NCBI GenBank assembly: GCA_029785825.1
Contig: JAFLYY010000001.1
Coordinates: forward strand, 62,001 to 126,000
Length of the DNA: 64,000 nucleotides
Source: Nitrososphaerota archaeon
GTDB taxonomy: Archaea; Thermoproteota; Nitrososphaeria; Nitrososphaerales; Gagatemarchaeaceae
Direction of reading: 5' to 3'
Shown here: in pieces, positions 52,764-61,428 of the stretch
Layout of the letters: every line of letters starts with the position of its first letter
Position numbering within the stretch: position 1 is the first letter of the stretch
Notes under the pieces: model-generated
What the model was told of the DNA's origin: nothing
Seen by the model: only the letters and a program-made list of their open reading frames with translations
Databases searched by the model: none
Translations under genes and position numbers: made by a program

Positions 52764-53747
52764 TCAGCTGTGCCCGGTCACAGGCTGAGGGAGATACGGC
52801 TCCTCGAGGTACTTCGTCTCGCCTTCCGAAAGCTTCACGTCCAGGGCTCCTGCCATCTCTTCCAGGTGCTCCACCTTTGAGGTCCCGACAATGGGGGACG
52901 TCACCCCTTTCTGTAACAGCCAGGCCAGGGCGACCTGGTTGGGGGTCGCACCCTTCTGCTTGGCCGTCTCCACAAGTCTTCCCACTATCGTGTCGTTCTG
53001 TGGCTTGCCCACATACCTGCTGTGGCCCATGGTGCCGGGGGCGACTCTCCTGCTGTCTCCTTCCTTCGGCGCCAGCTTTCCGTTCTCGAGATACTTCCCC
53101 GACAGGAACCCGCCGGCGGTCGGCCCCCAGGGGATGAGGGCGACCCCCTCGGACTTGCAGAGGGGTATCATCTCCCTCTCCTCTTCGCGATAGAGGAGAT
53201 TGTACAGATTCTGCATGCTGGCGAAGCGCTCGTACCCTTTCATGTCGCTGGTGTAGATCGCCTTCGCGAACTGCCAGGACCACATGCTGGAGGCGCCGAT
53301 GTAGCGCACCTTCCCGTTCCTTACTAGGTCAGTCAGCGCTGAAAGCGTCTCCTCTATGGGGGTCTCGTAGTCCCATCGGTGTATCTGGTAGAGGTCCACA
53401 TGATCGGTCTTCAGCCTCCCGAGCGACTCCTCCACCTGCCACATAATGTGGCCTCTGGACAGCCCGCGCCTGTTGGGCCCCTCGCCCATCCCGCCGCGGA
53501 CCTTCGTCGCCAGCACCGCATCGTCCCTTATCCCCTGGAGGAACTCCCCGACTATCTCCTCAGACCTCCCGTTCGAGTAGACGTTCGCGGTGTCGTAGAA
53601 GTTGATCCCCATGTCCCAGGCGCGTTTCAGGACCTTCTTCGCCCCTTCCCCGTCCACCATCCACGCCTCTTCATTCCCGAATGTCATGCACCCGAGACAG
53701 ATGCGGGAGACTTTGATGCCCGTCTGCCCTAGCCTGACGTATTCCAT
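52764..53747 (-). CDS. aldo/keto reductase
   Basis: A 327-residue TIM-barrel reductase with the catalytic tetrad visible in NFYDTANVYSNG (D and Y), ATKVRGG (K) and YQIHRWD (H), and the NADPH loop GTSKVEHLEE near residue 290. It reduces aldehydes or ketones with NADPH. It shares its strand with the PEBP and MBL genes, but spacing and promoters suggest separate transcription. Confidence 0.88.
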   Translation of the reverse strand: MEYVRLGQTGIKVSRICLGCMTFGNEEAWMVDGEGAKKVLKRAWDMGINFYDTANVYSNGRSEEIVGEFLQGIRDDAVLATKVRGGMGEGPNRRGLSRGHIMWQVEESLGRLKTDHVDLYQIHRWDYETPIEETLSALTDLVRNGKVRYIGASSMWSWQFAKAIYTSDMKGYERFASMQNLYNLLYREEEREMIPLCKSEGVALIPWGPTAGGFLSGKYLENGKLAPKEGDSRRVAPGTMGHSRYVGKPQNDTIVGRLVETAKQKGATPNQVALAWLLQKGVTSPIVGTSKVEHLEEMAGALDVKLSEGETKYLEEPYLPQPVTGHS

Positions 53748-53760
53748 GATTCTGACACTG

Positions 53761-54228
53761 CTACCTTTCGTAGGTGCCTACGAGGCGGGCCTGCTCCAGG
53801 ATGGAGTCGGAGATGGCGTCGAGCAGCTGGGAGCGGGCCAGGCCCGGTCCCAGCTCCATCTCCTTCCCCAGCGCATAGATCCAGAAGTAGTAGTGGTGTA
53901 CGCCGTGCCCGTTCGGCGGATAGGGCCCCATGTACCCAGCCTTGTGGGTCCCGTTGACGCCTCCCACGAAGGCGTCGGGCCCCTGACCCTCAGAGAGGCG
54001 GGTGACGCTAGCCGGAATCCCGTACAACACCCAGTGGGTGAACCCATGGGGGAGCGGCGCGTCGGGGTCGTGACAGACCAACGCGAACTCCTTCGTTCCC
54101 TTGGGGGCCCCGCTCCACTCGAGAGGCGGAGACTTGTTGCCTGCGTCACCTCCGTACTTCTTGTCCATCCGTCCGGAAGGCCCGAAGGCGGGGCTCGTAA
54201 CCCGGAAACTACCAAGTTTGAGGCTCAT
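53761..54228 (-). CDS. YbhB/YbcL-type PEBP protein
   Basis: A 155-residue phosphatidylethanolamine-binding-like protein: SPPLEWSGAPKGTKEFALVCHDPDAP near residues 33-57, HWVLYGIP near 63 and GVHHYYFWIYAL near 108. These are found throughout prokaryotes; function is unsettled. ATG at 54228, about 28 bases after a CTTTTATC box on the minus strand. Confidence 0.85.
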   Translation of the reverse strand: MSLKLGSFRVTSPAFGPSGRMDKKYGGDAGNKSPPLEWSGAPKGTKEFALVCHDPDAPLPHGFTHWVLYGIPASVTRLSEGQGPDAFVGGVNGTHKAGYMGPYPPNGHGVHHYYFWIYALGKEMELGPGLARSQLLDAISDSILEQARLVGTYER

Positions 54229-54275
54229 AGGTCAGGGACGGGGGACCAGAGCGATAAAAGACTAGTTGCCCGGTG

Positions 54276-54452
54276 CTATAGCGACTTCGGGCCTTCTGGT
54301 CCCGATGACTCTCGTCGCGCCGTAATGCAATGGCAGTCGCACTTCGTCCAGGTCAAGCGGCCGAAGGAGACGATACCGGCTTCGACCTTCCAGTGCTTTC
54401 CGGCGCTGGCGCAGTTCAGGCAGGCGTCGTTGGTCCCTTCGGTGCGCGACCG
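54276..54452 (-). CDS. possible small cysteine-rich protein without a standard start
   Basis: Downstream of the DUF885 stop, in another frame, the minus strand encodes a compact peptide containing ACLNC, GKHWKVEAG, FGRLTWT and KCDCHC, which looks like a zinc-binding protein rather than random translation. It is open from about 54460 to a TAG at 54276 but has no ATG, GTG or TTG before the first cysteine pair; CTG at 54419 would split it. It may use an unusual start or be a remnant. Confidence 0.3.
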   Translation of the reverse strand, partial: RSRTEGTNDACLNCASAGKHWKVEAGIVSFGRLTWTKCDCHCITARRESSGPEGPKSL

Positions 54453-54453
54453 C

Positions 54454-56154
54454 CTAGAGTCCCGCGTCGCGCTCTACGGCCTCTCTCAAGGCTTTCAGAG
54501 GGATCGCCCCTCTCCCCAGTACGGAGTCGTGGAACCTCCGCGCGTCGAACTTCGGCCCGAGCCGCTTCCGGGACTCGTCACGGAGCTTGAGGATCTCCAG
54601 CTGTCCGGTCTTGTAGGCGAGCGCCTGGCCGGGCCAGGTGATGTACCTGTCCACCTCGTTGACGATGTTGTTCTTGGCCAGCGCTGTGTTTTCCATCATG
54701 AACTGGATGGCTCGATCCCTGCTCCAACCCATCGCGTGCATCCCGGTGTCCACGACTAGCCTGCAGGCCCTCCAGGCGTCGTAGGAGAGGATGCCTATGC
54801 GGCTGAGGTCTGAAGAATACAGCCCCATCTCGTCCGCGAGTCTCTCCGCATACAGCCCCCACCCCTCTATGAACGCGGTCACCCCGCTGTTCTTCCTGAA
54901 CTCCGGGACCCCTTCCAGCTCCTGGGCTATGGCGATCTGGAGGTGGTGGCCGGGGACCGACTCGTGAAAGGCGAGCGCCTCAGCCTCATACCTCGGCCTG
55001 GTCCGAGGCTCGGAGGTGTTGATGTAATACCTCCCGGGCCTGGAGCCGTCGGCGGCTGGCTGCCGGTAGTACGCTATAGTCGAGTGCTTCTCTTCATGCT
55101 CCTCCATCCTGGCGACCTCGCAGGGGGTCTTCGGAAGTCGCCCGAACCACTTTGAAATCGCAGCGTTCGCCCTTGAAAGCGCGTCCACGGCCGCTTCCTC
55201 GACCTCGTCTCTGCTGTCAAAGTACAGCGACGGGTCTGTCCGCAGCCTGTCGAGTGTCTCCTTGAGCCCGGATGCCCCGAAGACCATCTTGCCGAGCCGT
55301 TCCATCTCCCTGTCAATCCTCTCCACCTCCTTGAGCCCGGTCAGGTGGACCTCCTCCGCGGCCAGGTCCAGCGAAGTGTGGACCCGAATGAGCTTGAGGT
55401 ATGCCTCCCTCCCTCCGGGGACGTGCATGATGCCGGCGCTCTCCTGCGGCCTGGCCCTGGGGAGTATCTCCGCCTTCAAGAACTCGAGATATCCCGCGAA
55501 AGCGGGCCTGGCCTGCCTCCCGACGGCGCTTTCCAGCCCCGCCCTGAACTCGTGCCTCTGCCCCTCGGTCCAGTCGTCATGGGAGACCGAGAGGGGTCTG
55601 AGGAGAGCCCAGTCCCTGTCAGGCTTCGTCAGCAGGTCTGCCAGCTCATCCACCACCTTCTCCACTTCCTCCCTGACCGCCGTCTTCCCTGTCGACGCCC
55701 CCGCCCTGAGGTTGGCGACGTGCTGAGCGAGGTACGCTCCGATGGCCTGCCACCGCCTTATCATCGAGGTCCCCTCCTCGAAGGTCCGGACGGGCTGATA
55801 CGACTCGACGTTCAGGAGCTCCACCTGGGGTCCGCCCAGGGGGTCGACGACCCAGTCGTCGAGGCCGCACGAAAGATAGTCTGCCGCGGCTCGGGCATCT
55901 ACTGCGAGCGCGGTCCTGGTGAGGCTCTCCGCGGCTGGCAGACCGTCTTCGGGGATGGCCTCGCATCTTCGTACCACTTCCTCATACTGCCTGCGGACCC
56001 TGTCCCTCCCTTCTGGGGTGATGTCTGGGAGCCTGTCGTCGAACCTGCGGTCGCCGAGGGCGGTCGCCGAAAGCGGCTCGTTGGCTATCCTCTCCTCCCA
56101 GTAGCTCTCTGCCAGTCTCGAGAGGGTCTCGCGGGGGTCTTCTTGACGCTCCAT
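54454..56154 (-). CDS. DUF885 family protein (putative metallohydrolase)
   Basis: About 566 residues. The motif AFHESVPGHHLQIA near residue 380 (HExxxxHH-like) and EGWGLYAERLADE near 415 place it in DUF885, a zinc-peptidase-like family of unknown substrate. Start is taken at ATG 56154; a GTG at 56175 adds seven residues. N-terminal region TLSRLAESYWEERIANEPLSATALGD is typical. No signal peptide, so cytosolic, unlike many bacterial members. Confidence 0.82.
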   Translation of the reverse strand: MERQEDPRETLSRLAESYWEERIANEPLSATALGDRRFDDRLPDITPEGRDRVRRQYEEVVRRCEAIPEDGLPAAESLTRTALAVDARAAADYLSCGLDDWVVDPLGGPQVELLNVESYQPVRTFEEGTSMIRRWQAIGAYLAQHVANLRAGASTGKTAVREEVEKVVDELADLLTKPDRDWALLRPLSVSHDDWTEGQRHEFRAGLESAVGRQARPAFAGYLEFLKAEILPRARPQESAGIMHVPGGREAYLKLIRVHTSLDLAAEEVHLTGLKEVERIDREMERLGKMVFGASGLKETLDRLRTDPSLYFDSRDEVEEAAVDALSRANAAISKWFGRLPKTPCEVARMEEHEEKHSTIAYYRQPAADGSRPGRYYINTSEPRTRPRYEAEALAFHESVPGHHLQIAIAQELEGVPEFRKNSGVTAFIEGWGLYAERLADEMGLYSSDLSRIGILSYDAWRACRLVVDTGMHAMGWSRDRAIQFMMENTALAKNNIVNEVDRYITWPGQALAYKTGQLEILKLRDESRKRLGPKFDARRFHDSVLGRGAIPLKALREAVERDAGL

Positions 56155-56294
56155 CTCACTACCAGGGAGCCACACGTCCTAAACTGTTACCGAAGCAGAC
56201 ACGAGCGACGGCGGAGGGTTGACGGCCTTCGCGCAGGAAACGGCCCCACCAGGGACTCGACGGTCATGCCGAATCGGGGCCCCTCGTCGCTCCG

Positions 56295-57836
56295 CTAGCT
56301 CCTCGCTCTCTGGACCAGTTCGAGCGGCTGCCTCCCACTCGATGCCGGCAGCCCTGTGATCCCTCCGACGAGGCTCTCCGCGGCCACCCCCTTCCTCTCC
56401 AGCGCCTTCGCCATCATCAGCGAAGTGCCGCCGGCCATGCACACCAGCAGCAGCGGTTTCCCGTCCTTCGGAAGGAGTTCCTCGAACTCTCCTGAAGGCT
56501 CCGACCCGTTGAGGACCGCCTGGACGTCCCTCGCGTCGGCGACCTTCACCGACTCCCTCTTGACCCCCAGCGACGATGCGATGATCTCGACGCCCGCGTC
56601 CCTGGGCGTGAAGCTGTTGTGCACCCAGAGCACCGCGCCGTAGTCTCCGATGCACGATACCGCCTCGTTGAGCCTCACCTGGTCCCTCTTCCCCTTCCTG
56701 GCCACGGCCTGCACCTCAGAGATGTACTTCGAGGAACCGTCGGCCACCATGACCACGAACTTCTTCCCCACTCCGTAGTTCAGGAGCTGCATCGTGGCGT
56801 ACAGGGCGAGCGCCCCGCTCTCGCCGACGTCGTACCCCTTCCGGTTGAAGAACCCGAAGACCTTGCTCGCTTCTTCGAAGTCAGCTTCGTGCTCTCCGGC
56901 GTAGGCCTCCGGCTCGTAGAACTTCAGCCCGGCCGCCTTCTGCTTCGTCCGGATGCCGGCGACGTCCTGGCCCGAAAGCGGGAAGACTACCCTCGTCCCC
57001 TTCCTTCCATGCCGCGAGGCGACATACCTGCTTATCCCGGTGGCCGTCCCTCCGGTGCCGAACGCGCAGACGAAGTCGACCTCTCCGAGGGTGTGCCCTC
57101 GCTCCCCCAGCTGGGCATCGACCTCAGGGCCGGTCACCGTCCTGTGGACTTCCACGTTCAGCTCGTTGTCGTACTGCTCGGTGCAGAACCCGCCGTATGC
57201 CCGGGCTAGCACCTTGGCGAGCCCTATCGCGTCCTGCCGGGCCAGGAGCGCCTCCGCTTCGCCCCTGACGGCGTCGAAGCGCTTGGGGTCGAACCCCAAC
57301 TCCCCGAGCTGCTGTCTGACTCCTTGGGCGACGCCCTTAGCCATGGCCATGTCCTCGTCACCGACCATCCCGGGCGCCGGGCATATGTCGATGTCCAGGT
57401 TCAGGAGCCTGACCCCTCCCGAGCGCAGCCGCTCCGTGACCCCCTGCTGCAGCCTCCTGGATACTATGGCCACCACGTCCAGGCCGAGCTTCCCGATCTC
57501 CCCGAGGGCGAGGCCGAAGTTCCCCGACGTAGCCTCGAAGACCGTCTGGCCCTTCGTCAGCCTCCCGCTGGCTATGGCTTCACGCAGGATCGCGACCGCC
57601 GGCCTGACCTTGACCGAACCTCCGGCGAGTCTGGAGTCCATCTTGGCGAACACCCTGACCCCATCGGAGGCGAGGTCCAGCCCGTACTCAGCCTTCGCGC
57701 ACTCGAGCACTGCGTCGGTCACTTCAAGCAGCGGGGTCGGGTTGGCGGCCTTCCCGCCCGCGAGGTGAGGCACCCGTGCCAGTACCTCCGAGTCGAACCG
57801 CCTGAGAAGCTCCATGTCGGAGTCTGCCATCTGCAT
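56295..57836 (-). CDS. PLP-dependent cysteine-synthase-like enzyme with C-terminal rhodanese-like domain
   Basis: About 513 residues. The N-terminal 360 residues are a fold-type II PLP enzyme: lysine in GGSVKVRPA near residue 76, SGNFGLALGE as the substrate loop near 105, and GTGGTATGISRYV as the phosphate-binding loop near 255. From about residue 375 a second domain with WVHNSFTPRDAGV and a loop LLVCMAGGTSLMMAKALE resembles rhodaneses, with cysteine at the active-site position. This suggests sulfur chemistry. ATG at 57836 is preferred over 57872 because TTATATAA at 57862-57869 would overlap the longer form. Confidence 0.75.
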   Translation of the reverse strand: MQMADSDMELLRRFDSEVLARVPHLAGGKAANPTPLLEVTDAVLECAKAEYGLDLASDGVRVFAKMDSRLAGGSVKVRPAVAILREAIASGRLTKGQTVFEATSGNFGLALGEIGKLGLDVVAIVSRRLQQGVTERLRSGGVRLLNLDIDICPAPGMVGDEDMAMAKGVAQGVRQQLGELGFDPKRFDAVRGEAEALLARQDAIGLAKVLARAYGGFCTEQYDNELNVEVHRTVTGPEVDAQLGERGHTLGEVDFVCAFGTGGTATGISRYVASRHGRKGTRVVFPLSGQDVAGIRTKQKAAGLKFYEPEAYAGEHEADFEEASKVFGFFNRKGYDVGESGALALYATMQLLNYGVGKKFVVMVADGSSKYISEVQAVARKGKRDQVRLNEAVSCIGDYGAVLWVHNSFTPRDAGVEIIASSLGVKRESVKVADARDVQAVLNGSEPSGEFEELLPKDGKPLLLVCMAGGTSLMMAKALERKGVAAESLVGGITGLPASSGRQPLELVQRARS

Positions 57837-57861
57837 ATGAAAGGGCTTTCCGGGTGCCTCC

Positions 57862-57869
57862 TTATATAA
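57862..57869 (-). promoter_or_regulatory. TATA box for the PLP-rhodanese-like gene
   Basis: TTATATAA about 30 bases before the ATG at 57836 on the minus strand; the box helps fix that start. It lies in the short spacer after the SRPBCC pseudogene. Confidence 0.6.
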
Positions 57870-57898
57870 CATATGTTATCCCTCGGCCTGTCGTCGTC

Positions 57899-58339
57899 CT
57901 ACCTGTTGGGGTCGCCCTTGCCCGTCGTTATCAGGCTCTTGAGGCTCCCCCTGATGTACGAGCCCCAGGCGTCCGTGCAGACGCCGTAGCACTCGATCCG
58001 GGGGACGAGCCCCTGGTGGGTGAACCTTACCTCGGTCTTCTTCCCCTTCCTTGGGATGTCGAAGACGATCTTGGTCCCTGTCCATTCACTCTTGTCCTTT
58101 ACGAAGTTGAGGTATCCGTCCATGACGTCCCAGACCACCTTCTTCCCCGGGACCATCTCAGTGATCTTCTGGGTGCTGCGATGCACGTCCTCGTAGCGCT
58201 ACGTCCATACGCTCCCCACCTTGTCTGTGCGGCCCTCTATGTCCCCAGACCACCACCCACGGACGTTGTTGATCGCCACATAGGCTTCCTCGGGGGACTG
58301 CTCTACTAGGAAGGCAGTAGTGTAGCTGTCTCCGGCCAT
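57899..58339 (-). pseudogene. SRPBCC/AHSA1-like gene interrupted by an in-frame TAG
   Basis: From ATG 58339 the frame reads YTTAFLVEQSPEEAYVAINN, then VRGWWSGDIEG, up to VWT at codon 46, then TAG at 58201-58199, and continues without shift as RYEDVHRSTQKITEMVPGKKV to a stop at 57899. The two parts join as one START/SRPBCC domain of normal length (about 145 residues), and the TAG is where related proteins have an aromatic residue, so TAC to TAG is the simplest change. A TTTTAGG box is about 27 bases upstream. It is a recent nonsense mutation, a sequencing error or, less likely, readthrough. Confidence 0.7.
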
Positions 58340-58568
58340 GTCCGGCGTCGGCGGGGGCCCGGCCTAAAAGTCGTTCTCAGGACGGCGCAAAGAGGCGGCC
58401 TTCCGTCCCGGTACGGGACCGAGCGGTCCCCAGCATCACGCCTCCAACGGACGTCTCGGGACGACCTGAACAGGCGGGTCCGTGCCAGACTGAGGGTCTA
58501 GGCTGACCGGGTGAAACCGCTTAAATCGGATTCCGATGCGGTGCGGGCCGTAAATTGAAGGGGATCCC

Positions 58569-59351
58569 GTGGAGGAAGGGATGAAGGGCCAGTCCTTCCA
58601 CCGGCGCAAGGTCAGGGTCCAGGAAACCCCGTCGTTGAACTTCGACGAGTTGAGGGCCAGGACCGTCAACGCCCTGGACAAGCTCGGAGGGCAGAGGTTC
58701 TCCGCCGAGCCCGGCGGATACTCGCTCGAGAACTGGTCCAGGGGGGTGAACGTCCTTCTCGACGAGTTCGAGGAAAAGGCCGGAGCCGCGAGACTTTCGC
58801 CCGAGTACCTGTCGAAGCGCCGCGACCTGAACGCCACGTTGTCAAAGCCGGTCGTAGTCGCATCGATAGATGACCGCATCTCCGAGCTCAGGTCGAGCAT
58901 CGCTGCCGTCGAAGGGAAGATAGAAACCGAGAGGACCACGAGGGTCAGAAGGGTCGCAGAACTGAAGACGGAGGAGGCGCGATGCTCGGGGGAACTGGAG
59001 GAGGAGAGGAGACGGGTCGCTGGCGAGGCTCCGCCCCTACCCAAAGGCTCGCTCTTCAGCCGCCTCCTGGGGAGGTCCAAGACCCCCGCAAAGGTCTCTG
59101 AAAACAGGATAAGGGAGCTTGGCGCAAAGCTGGCCGCCCTTTCCGAAGAGATCGCCGAACAGAAGAAGCAGCTGAAGCTGGTCGACCTCCATACGCCTGG
59201 GTCGCCTTTCGTCGAGGACTGGACCCAACTCGATTCGATGCAGACCAGGCTGAAGGGCCTTGAGGCGGAGAAGCTCGAGAGGACCCAACTGGTCGCAGAG
59301 AGGGCGGAGATGATGGGGTCGATGGCAGAGGCTATCTCAAGGATTGAGTAG
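58569..59351 (+). CDS. coiled-coil protein of unknown function
   Basis: A 260-residue, highly charged protein. Residues about 100-150 and 175-250 are heptad-like and rich in E, K, R and L (ISELRSSIAAVEGKIETERTT; IRELGAKLAALSEEIAEQKK), separated by a short proline/glycine hinge (PPLPKGSLFSRLLGRSKTP). No catalytic motif is visible. GTG start at 58569; an ATG at 58581 is possible. A structural or scaffold role is inferred only from shape. Confidence 0.6.
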   Translation: MEEGMKGQSFHRRKVRVQETPSLNFDELRARTVNALDKLGGQRFSAEPGGYSLENWSRGVNVLLDEFEEKAGAARLSPEYLSKRRDLNATLSKPVVVASIDDRISELRSSIAAVEGKIETERTTRVRRVAELKTEEARCSGELEEERRRVAGEAPPLPKGSLFSRLLGRSKTPAKVSENRIRELGAKLAALSEEIAEQKKQLKLVDLHTPGSPFVEDWTQLDSMQTRLKGLEAEKLERTQLVAERAEMMGSMAEAISRIE

Positions 59352-59503
59352 CCTGGCTCCGGGCGCGGCCAATGCCTGAACAATGGGCGTCTGCCGCCCT
59401 GCGGATTCAGCGGCTGACATCTTCACACGCGGGCCGAGAAACCATCAACTCGCAGGGCTGTTAACAAACGCTAAGAGCCTGGAGCCCTCGAGGCGAACGC
59501 GGC

Positions 59504-59983
59504 TTGGCAGGAGAAACGGCGCCTCTCTGGGTAAGGAACGGCCCCGACTTCCCCTACGACCTCTGCTTTGACTTCGAGAAGAGCCGAGTGCTGGTCCTCA
59601 GCGCTGGGAGCCTTGCCCGCGGCCACGGCTACCTAGGCTCCTTCCTCGGGGGAGGGAGGCGCGCGCTGAAGGGGCAGTACGAACTTTTGCAAGAGCTCAC
59701 GATAGAGGAGAGGCTATCGGCGGACACGGGGAGCCTCCTCATCCCATTCAGTAGCGTCGTCAGGGTCACGCTGGCCAAGCCGTGGGGAAGGGCGCCCGTC
59801 CTCATCCTGGCGACAGCGCTCGAGGGACAGTCGAGGCAGACTTCCAACGGAGACCAGTACGTGATGAGACGCGAGTTCAGCCTCTCGAGCAACAGGAAGC
59901 TGCAGAGCCAGCAGATTAGCGAGATCAGGGAGGTGCTCTCTCGCTCCGACCTCGGTACGAAGTTCGAAGACAGGACCGGGTGA
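59504..59983 (+). CDS. hypothetical protein, PH-like beta fold possible
   Basis: A 159-residue protein with alternating hydrophobic strands (SRVLVLSAGSL; TGSLLIPFSSVVRVTLAKPW; VLILATALEG) and a final amphipathic helix (SQQISEIREVLSRS), a pattern like small PH-type domains. No family is recognised. TTG start at 59504. It follows the coiled-coil gene by 152 bases on the same strand. Confidence 0.5.
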   Translation: MAGETAPLWVRNGPDFPYDLCFDFEKSRVLVLSAGSLARGHGYLGSFLGGGRRALKGQYELLQELTIEERLSADTGSLLIPFSSVVRVTLAKPWGRAPVLILATALEGQSRQTSNGDQYVMRREFSLSSNRKLQSQQISEIREVLSRSDLGTKFEDRTG

Positions 59984-60115
59984 GCTCGCCAGCCCTACCC
60001 CGAGGCAACCTTCGGGGGGCCCGTCAGGGGTGCAAGGTCTAGAGCGTCGGCAGCGAGGTTGGTGTTCTCCCCACGGGTCCAAAGCCTCATTGGGGGGCTG
60101 TCCCCACGTCGCGCG

Positions 60116-60277
60116 ATGGCGTCCTATCGCAAGCGGATGGAAGAGAAAGAGCGGCTGAGGGACACGAAAGGGCACAACCACCCTGCCGGCGAGAAATGCG
60201 GCCCCCACTGCCCTAGAAACGAGAAGTACAAGGGTCCGGAGAAGAAGCCGAACATACTTTACAGGAACAGGCGGTAG
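60116..60277 (+). CDS. small basic cysteine/histidine protein
   Basis: A 53-residue protein from ATG 60116, rich in K and R (YRKRMEEKERLRDTKGHNHP) with CGPHC and histidines that may bind metal. An upstream in-frame start at 60059 adds 19 poorly conserved-looking residues. I cannot name it; its composition suggests a nucleic-acid-binding role. Confidence 0.4.
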   Translation: MASYRKRMEEKERLRDTKGHNHPAGEKCGPHCPRNEKYKGPEKKPNILYRNRR

Positions 60278-60392
60278 CAGGCCAAAGGCGAGGCGCGGTT
60301 CGGTTAGCTATCATGCGTCGCGTCCTCGGCGAGACCCGGGTCTAGGGCGGGTTCAGGGACCTGGAGCATAGGCATCGGGTATAGTGCCGCGG

Positions 60393-60426
60393 GTCGGATT
60401 TATCACTACCTAGGTGGGCTCAAATC
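60393..60426 (+). repeat. 34-bp direct repeat, left copy
   Basis: A perfect match to 62725-62758. It starts GTCGGATTTATCACTACC and contains the 8-bp palindrome ACCTAGGT. It lies at the GC-rich to AT-rich boundary, just before the ribbon-helix-helix gene. Confidence 0.95.
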
Positions 60427-60463
60427 TCAACCGCGATATCTATCCCATATCCTATAGTAGTAT

Positions 60464-60471
60464 AGTTTATA
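60464..60471 (+). promoter_or_regulatory. TATA box for the ribbon-helix-helix gene
   Basis: AGTTTATA, about 36 bases before the ATG at 60504, preceded by TATAGTAGTATAG at 60453-60465. The same TAGTAGT core recurs at the promoter near 62128, so both could bind one repressor. Confidence 0.5.
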
Positions 60472-60503
60472 TGTCTCCAATATCCATCAGATATCTGAAA
60501 GCC

Positions 60504-60824
60504 ATGTCAGATTCTGAGCCGCCTAGCTTCGTCCGAGTCACGATAGACGTGCCACAGGATACTCTAAACACACTGGACAGAATCAAGGAATTCGCAGGTT
60601 ACTCAAGCCGCGGGCGGACGATCCAAGCCCTGATTGACGCAATAGGAGAGATGAGTGTGGATTCTCAGAATATCAACCAGGCAAGACAGGAATTCAGTCA
60701 GCTTGGACAGAAAAACCTTCCATCAGCCGAGCAACTCGTAGCGTTCTTTGCCACGTTCGCGAAGTACGCAAACCAAGTGGATAATCTCCTCAGAAGACTG
60801 TCACGGTTCGCAAAGGTCTCGTGA
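60504..60824 (+). CDS. ribbon-helix-helix (CopG-like) regulator
   Basis: About 106 residues. SFVRVTIDVPQDTLNTLDRI with FAGYSSRGRTIQALID is the beta strand and two helices of a CopG/Arc-type DNA-binding domain; a helical tail follows. A start at 60414 lies inside the direct repeat and ahead of the TATA box, so the ATG at 60504 is chosen. The P-loop gene begins 7 bases after its stop, so they form an operon. Confidence 0.75.
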   Translation: MSDSEPPSFVRVTIDVPQDTLNTLDRIKEFAGYSSRGRTIQALIDAIGEMSVDSQNINQARQEFSQLGQKNLPSAEQLVAFFATFAKYANQVDNLLRRLSRFAKVS

Positions 60825-60831
60825 ACAGAAA

Positions 60832-61428
60832 TTGTCTAGCGAGGAGCAAGAAAGTGAGGACAGGCGTTTTCGAATCATTGTTGGGGGTCCCCCGAACTCA
60901 GGGAAAAGCACTTTCGTCGAGGATCTCAAGCGTGCTTTGGAGGATGAAGAAGTCGATGTCGATTCAGTAGATTTCGATGTCTGGTCTCCAACTCTCGATT
61001 TAATACAAGGGAAGGAAAGTTCAGAACAGCGAGCATCCCACAAGAAGAGGGAAGTTACTGAGAAGGACATCGATGATGCGAAGTCGAGACTGGAAAGAGC
61101 TTCTCTGGTTCACCAAGTTGTCCTTATGGATGGGCCAGGAAAGATATCGGAACAGGGCGCAGTTCTGTACAGAAGTGCTACACATTCGATTATCGTCTGT
61201 CAGGAAGCTGCCGAATCAGAAGGGAAAGACTGGGCGAAATTCCTTTCAAGTCTGGAACTGGAACCTGTGGCAGTGGTTCTAACACGCCTTGAAGGAAGTC
61301 AGGATGAAGAGAGGCTCGAACCCGGCCCACCTATCACCGCACTTCTAATCGGTCTTAACAGGCAACCTAGGGTCACTCCAGTTATTCGAAGGCTCGCTTC
61401 GCTCGTCAGACGCAGGTTAGGCGTCTAA
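60832..61428 (+). CDS. P-loop NTPase of an accessory module
   Basis: About 198 residues from the TTG at 60832. Walker A is VGGPPNSGKSTFVEDL near residue 17, Walker B-like VVLMDGPGK near 87, and VVLTRLEG near 135 resembles a guanine-specificity or switch position. The GGPPxSGKS form recalls the kinase domain fused to Csx3, but no CRISPR array or Csx3 part is present here. It pairs with the RHH regulator. Base composition is AT-richer than the core genes. Function unknown. Confidence 0.6.
   Translation: MSSEEQESEDRRFRIIVGGPPNSGKSTFVEDLKRALEDEEVDVDSVDFDVWSPTLDLIQGKESSEQRASHKKREVTEKDIDDAKSRLERASLVHQVVLMDGPGKISEQGAVLYRSATHSIIVCQEAAESEGKDWAKFLSSLELEPVAVVLTRLEGSQDEERLEPGPPITALLIGLNRQPRVTPVIRRLASLVRRRLGV

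Noticed and set aside
53602-54759. 385-codon plus-strand frame
   Set aside because: It crosses the starts and ends of three minus-strand genes with clear motifs, so it is a GC-rich shadow frame.
58199-58201. Pyrrolysine decoding as the explanation of the TAG
   Set aside because: No pyl genes in the window and a one-base change from a tyrosine codon explains it more simply.
60393-60426. Direct repeat as a tRNA 3' end
   Set aside because: GTGGGCTCAAATC looks T-arm-like but the loop lacks the required TTC and no acceptor stem can be formed.
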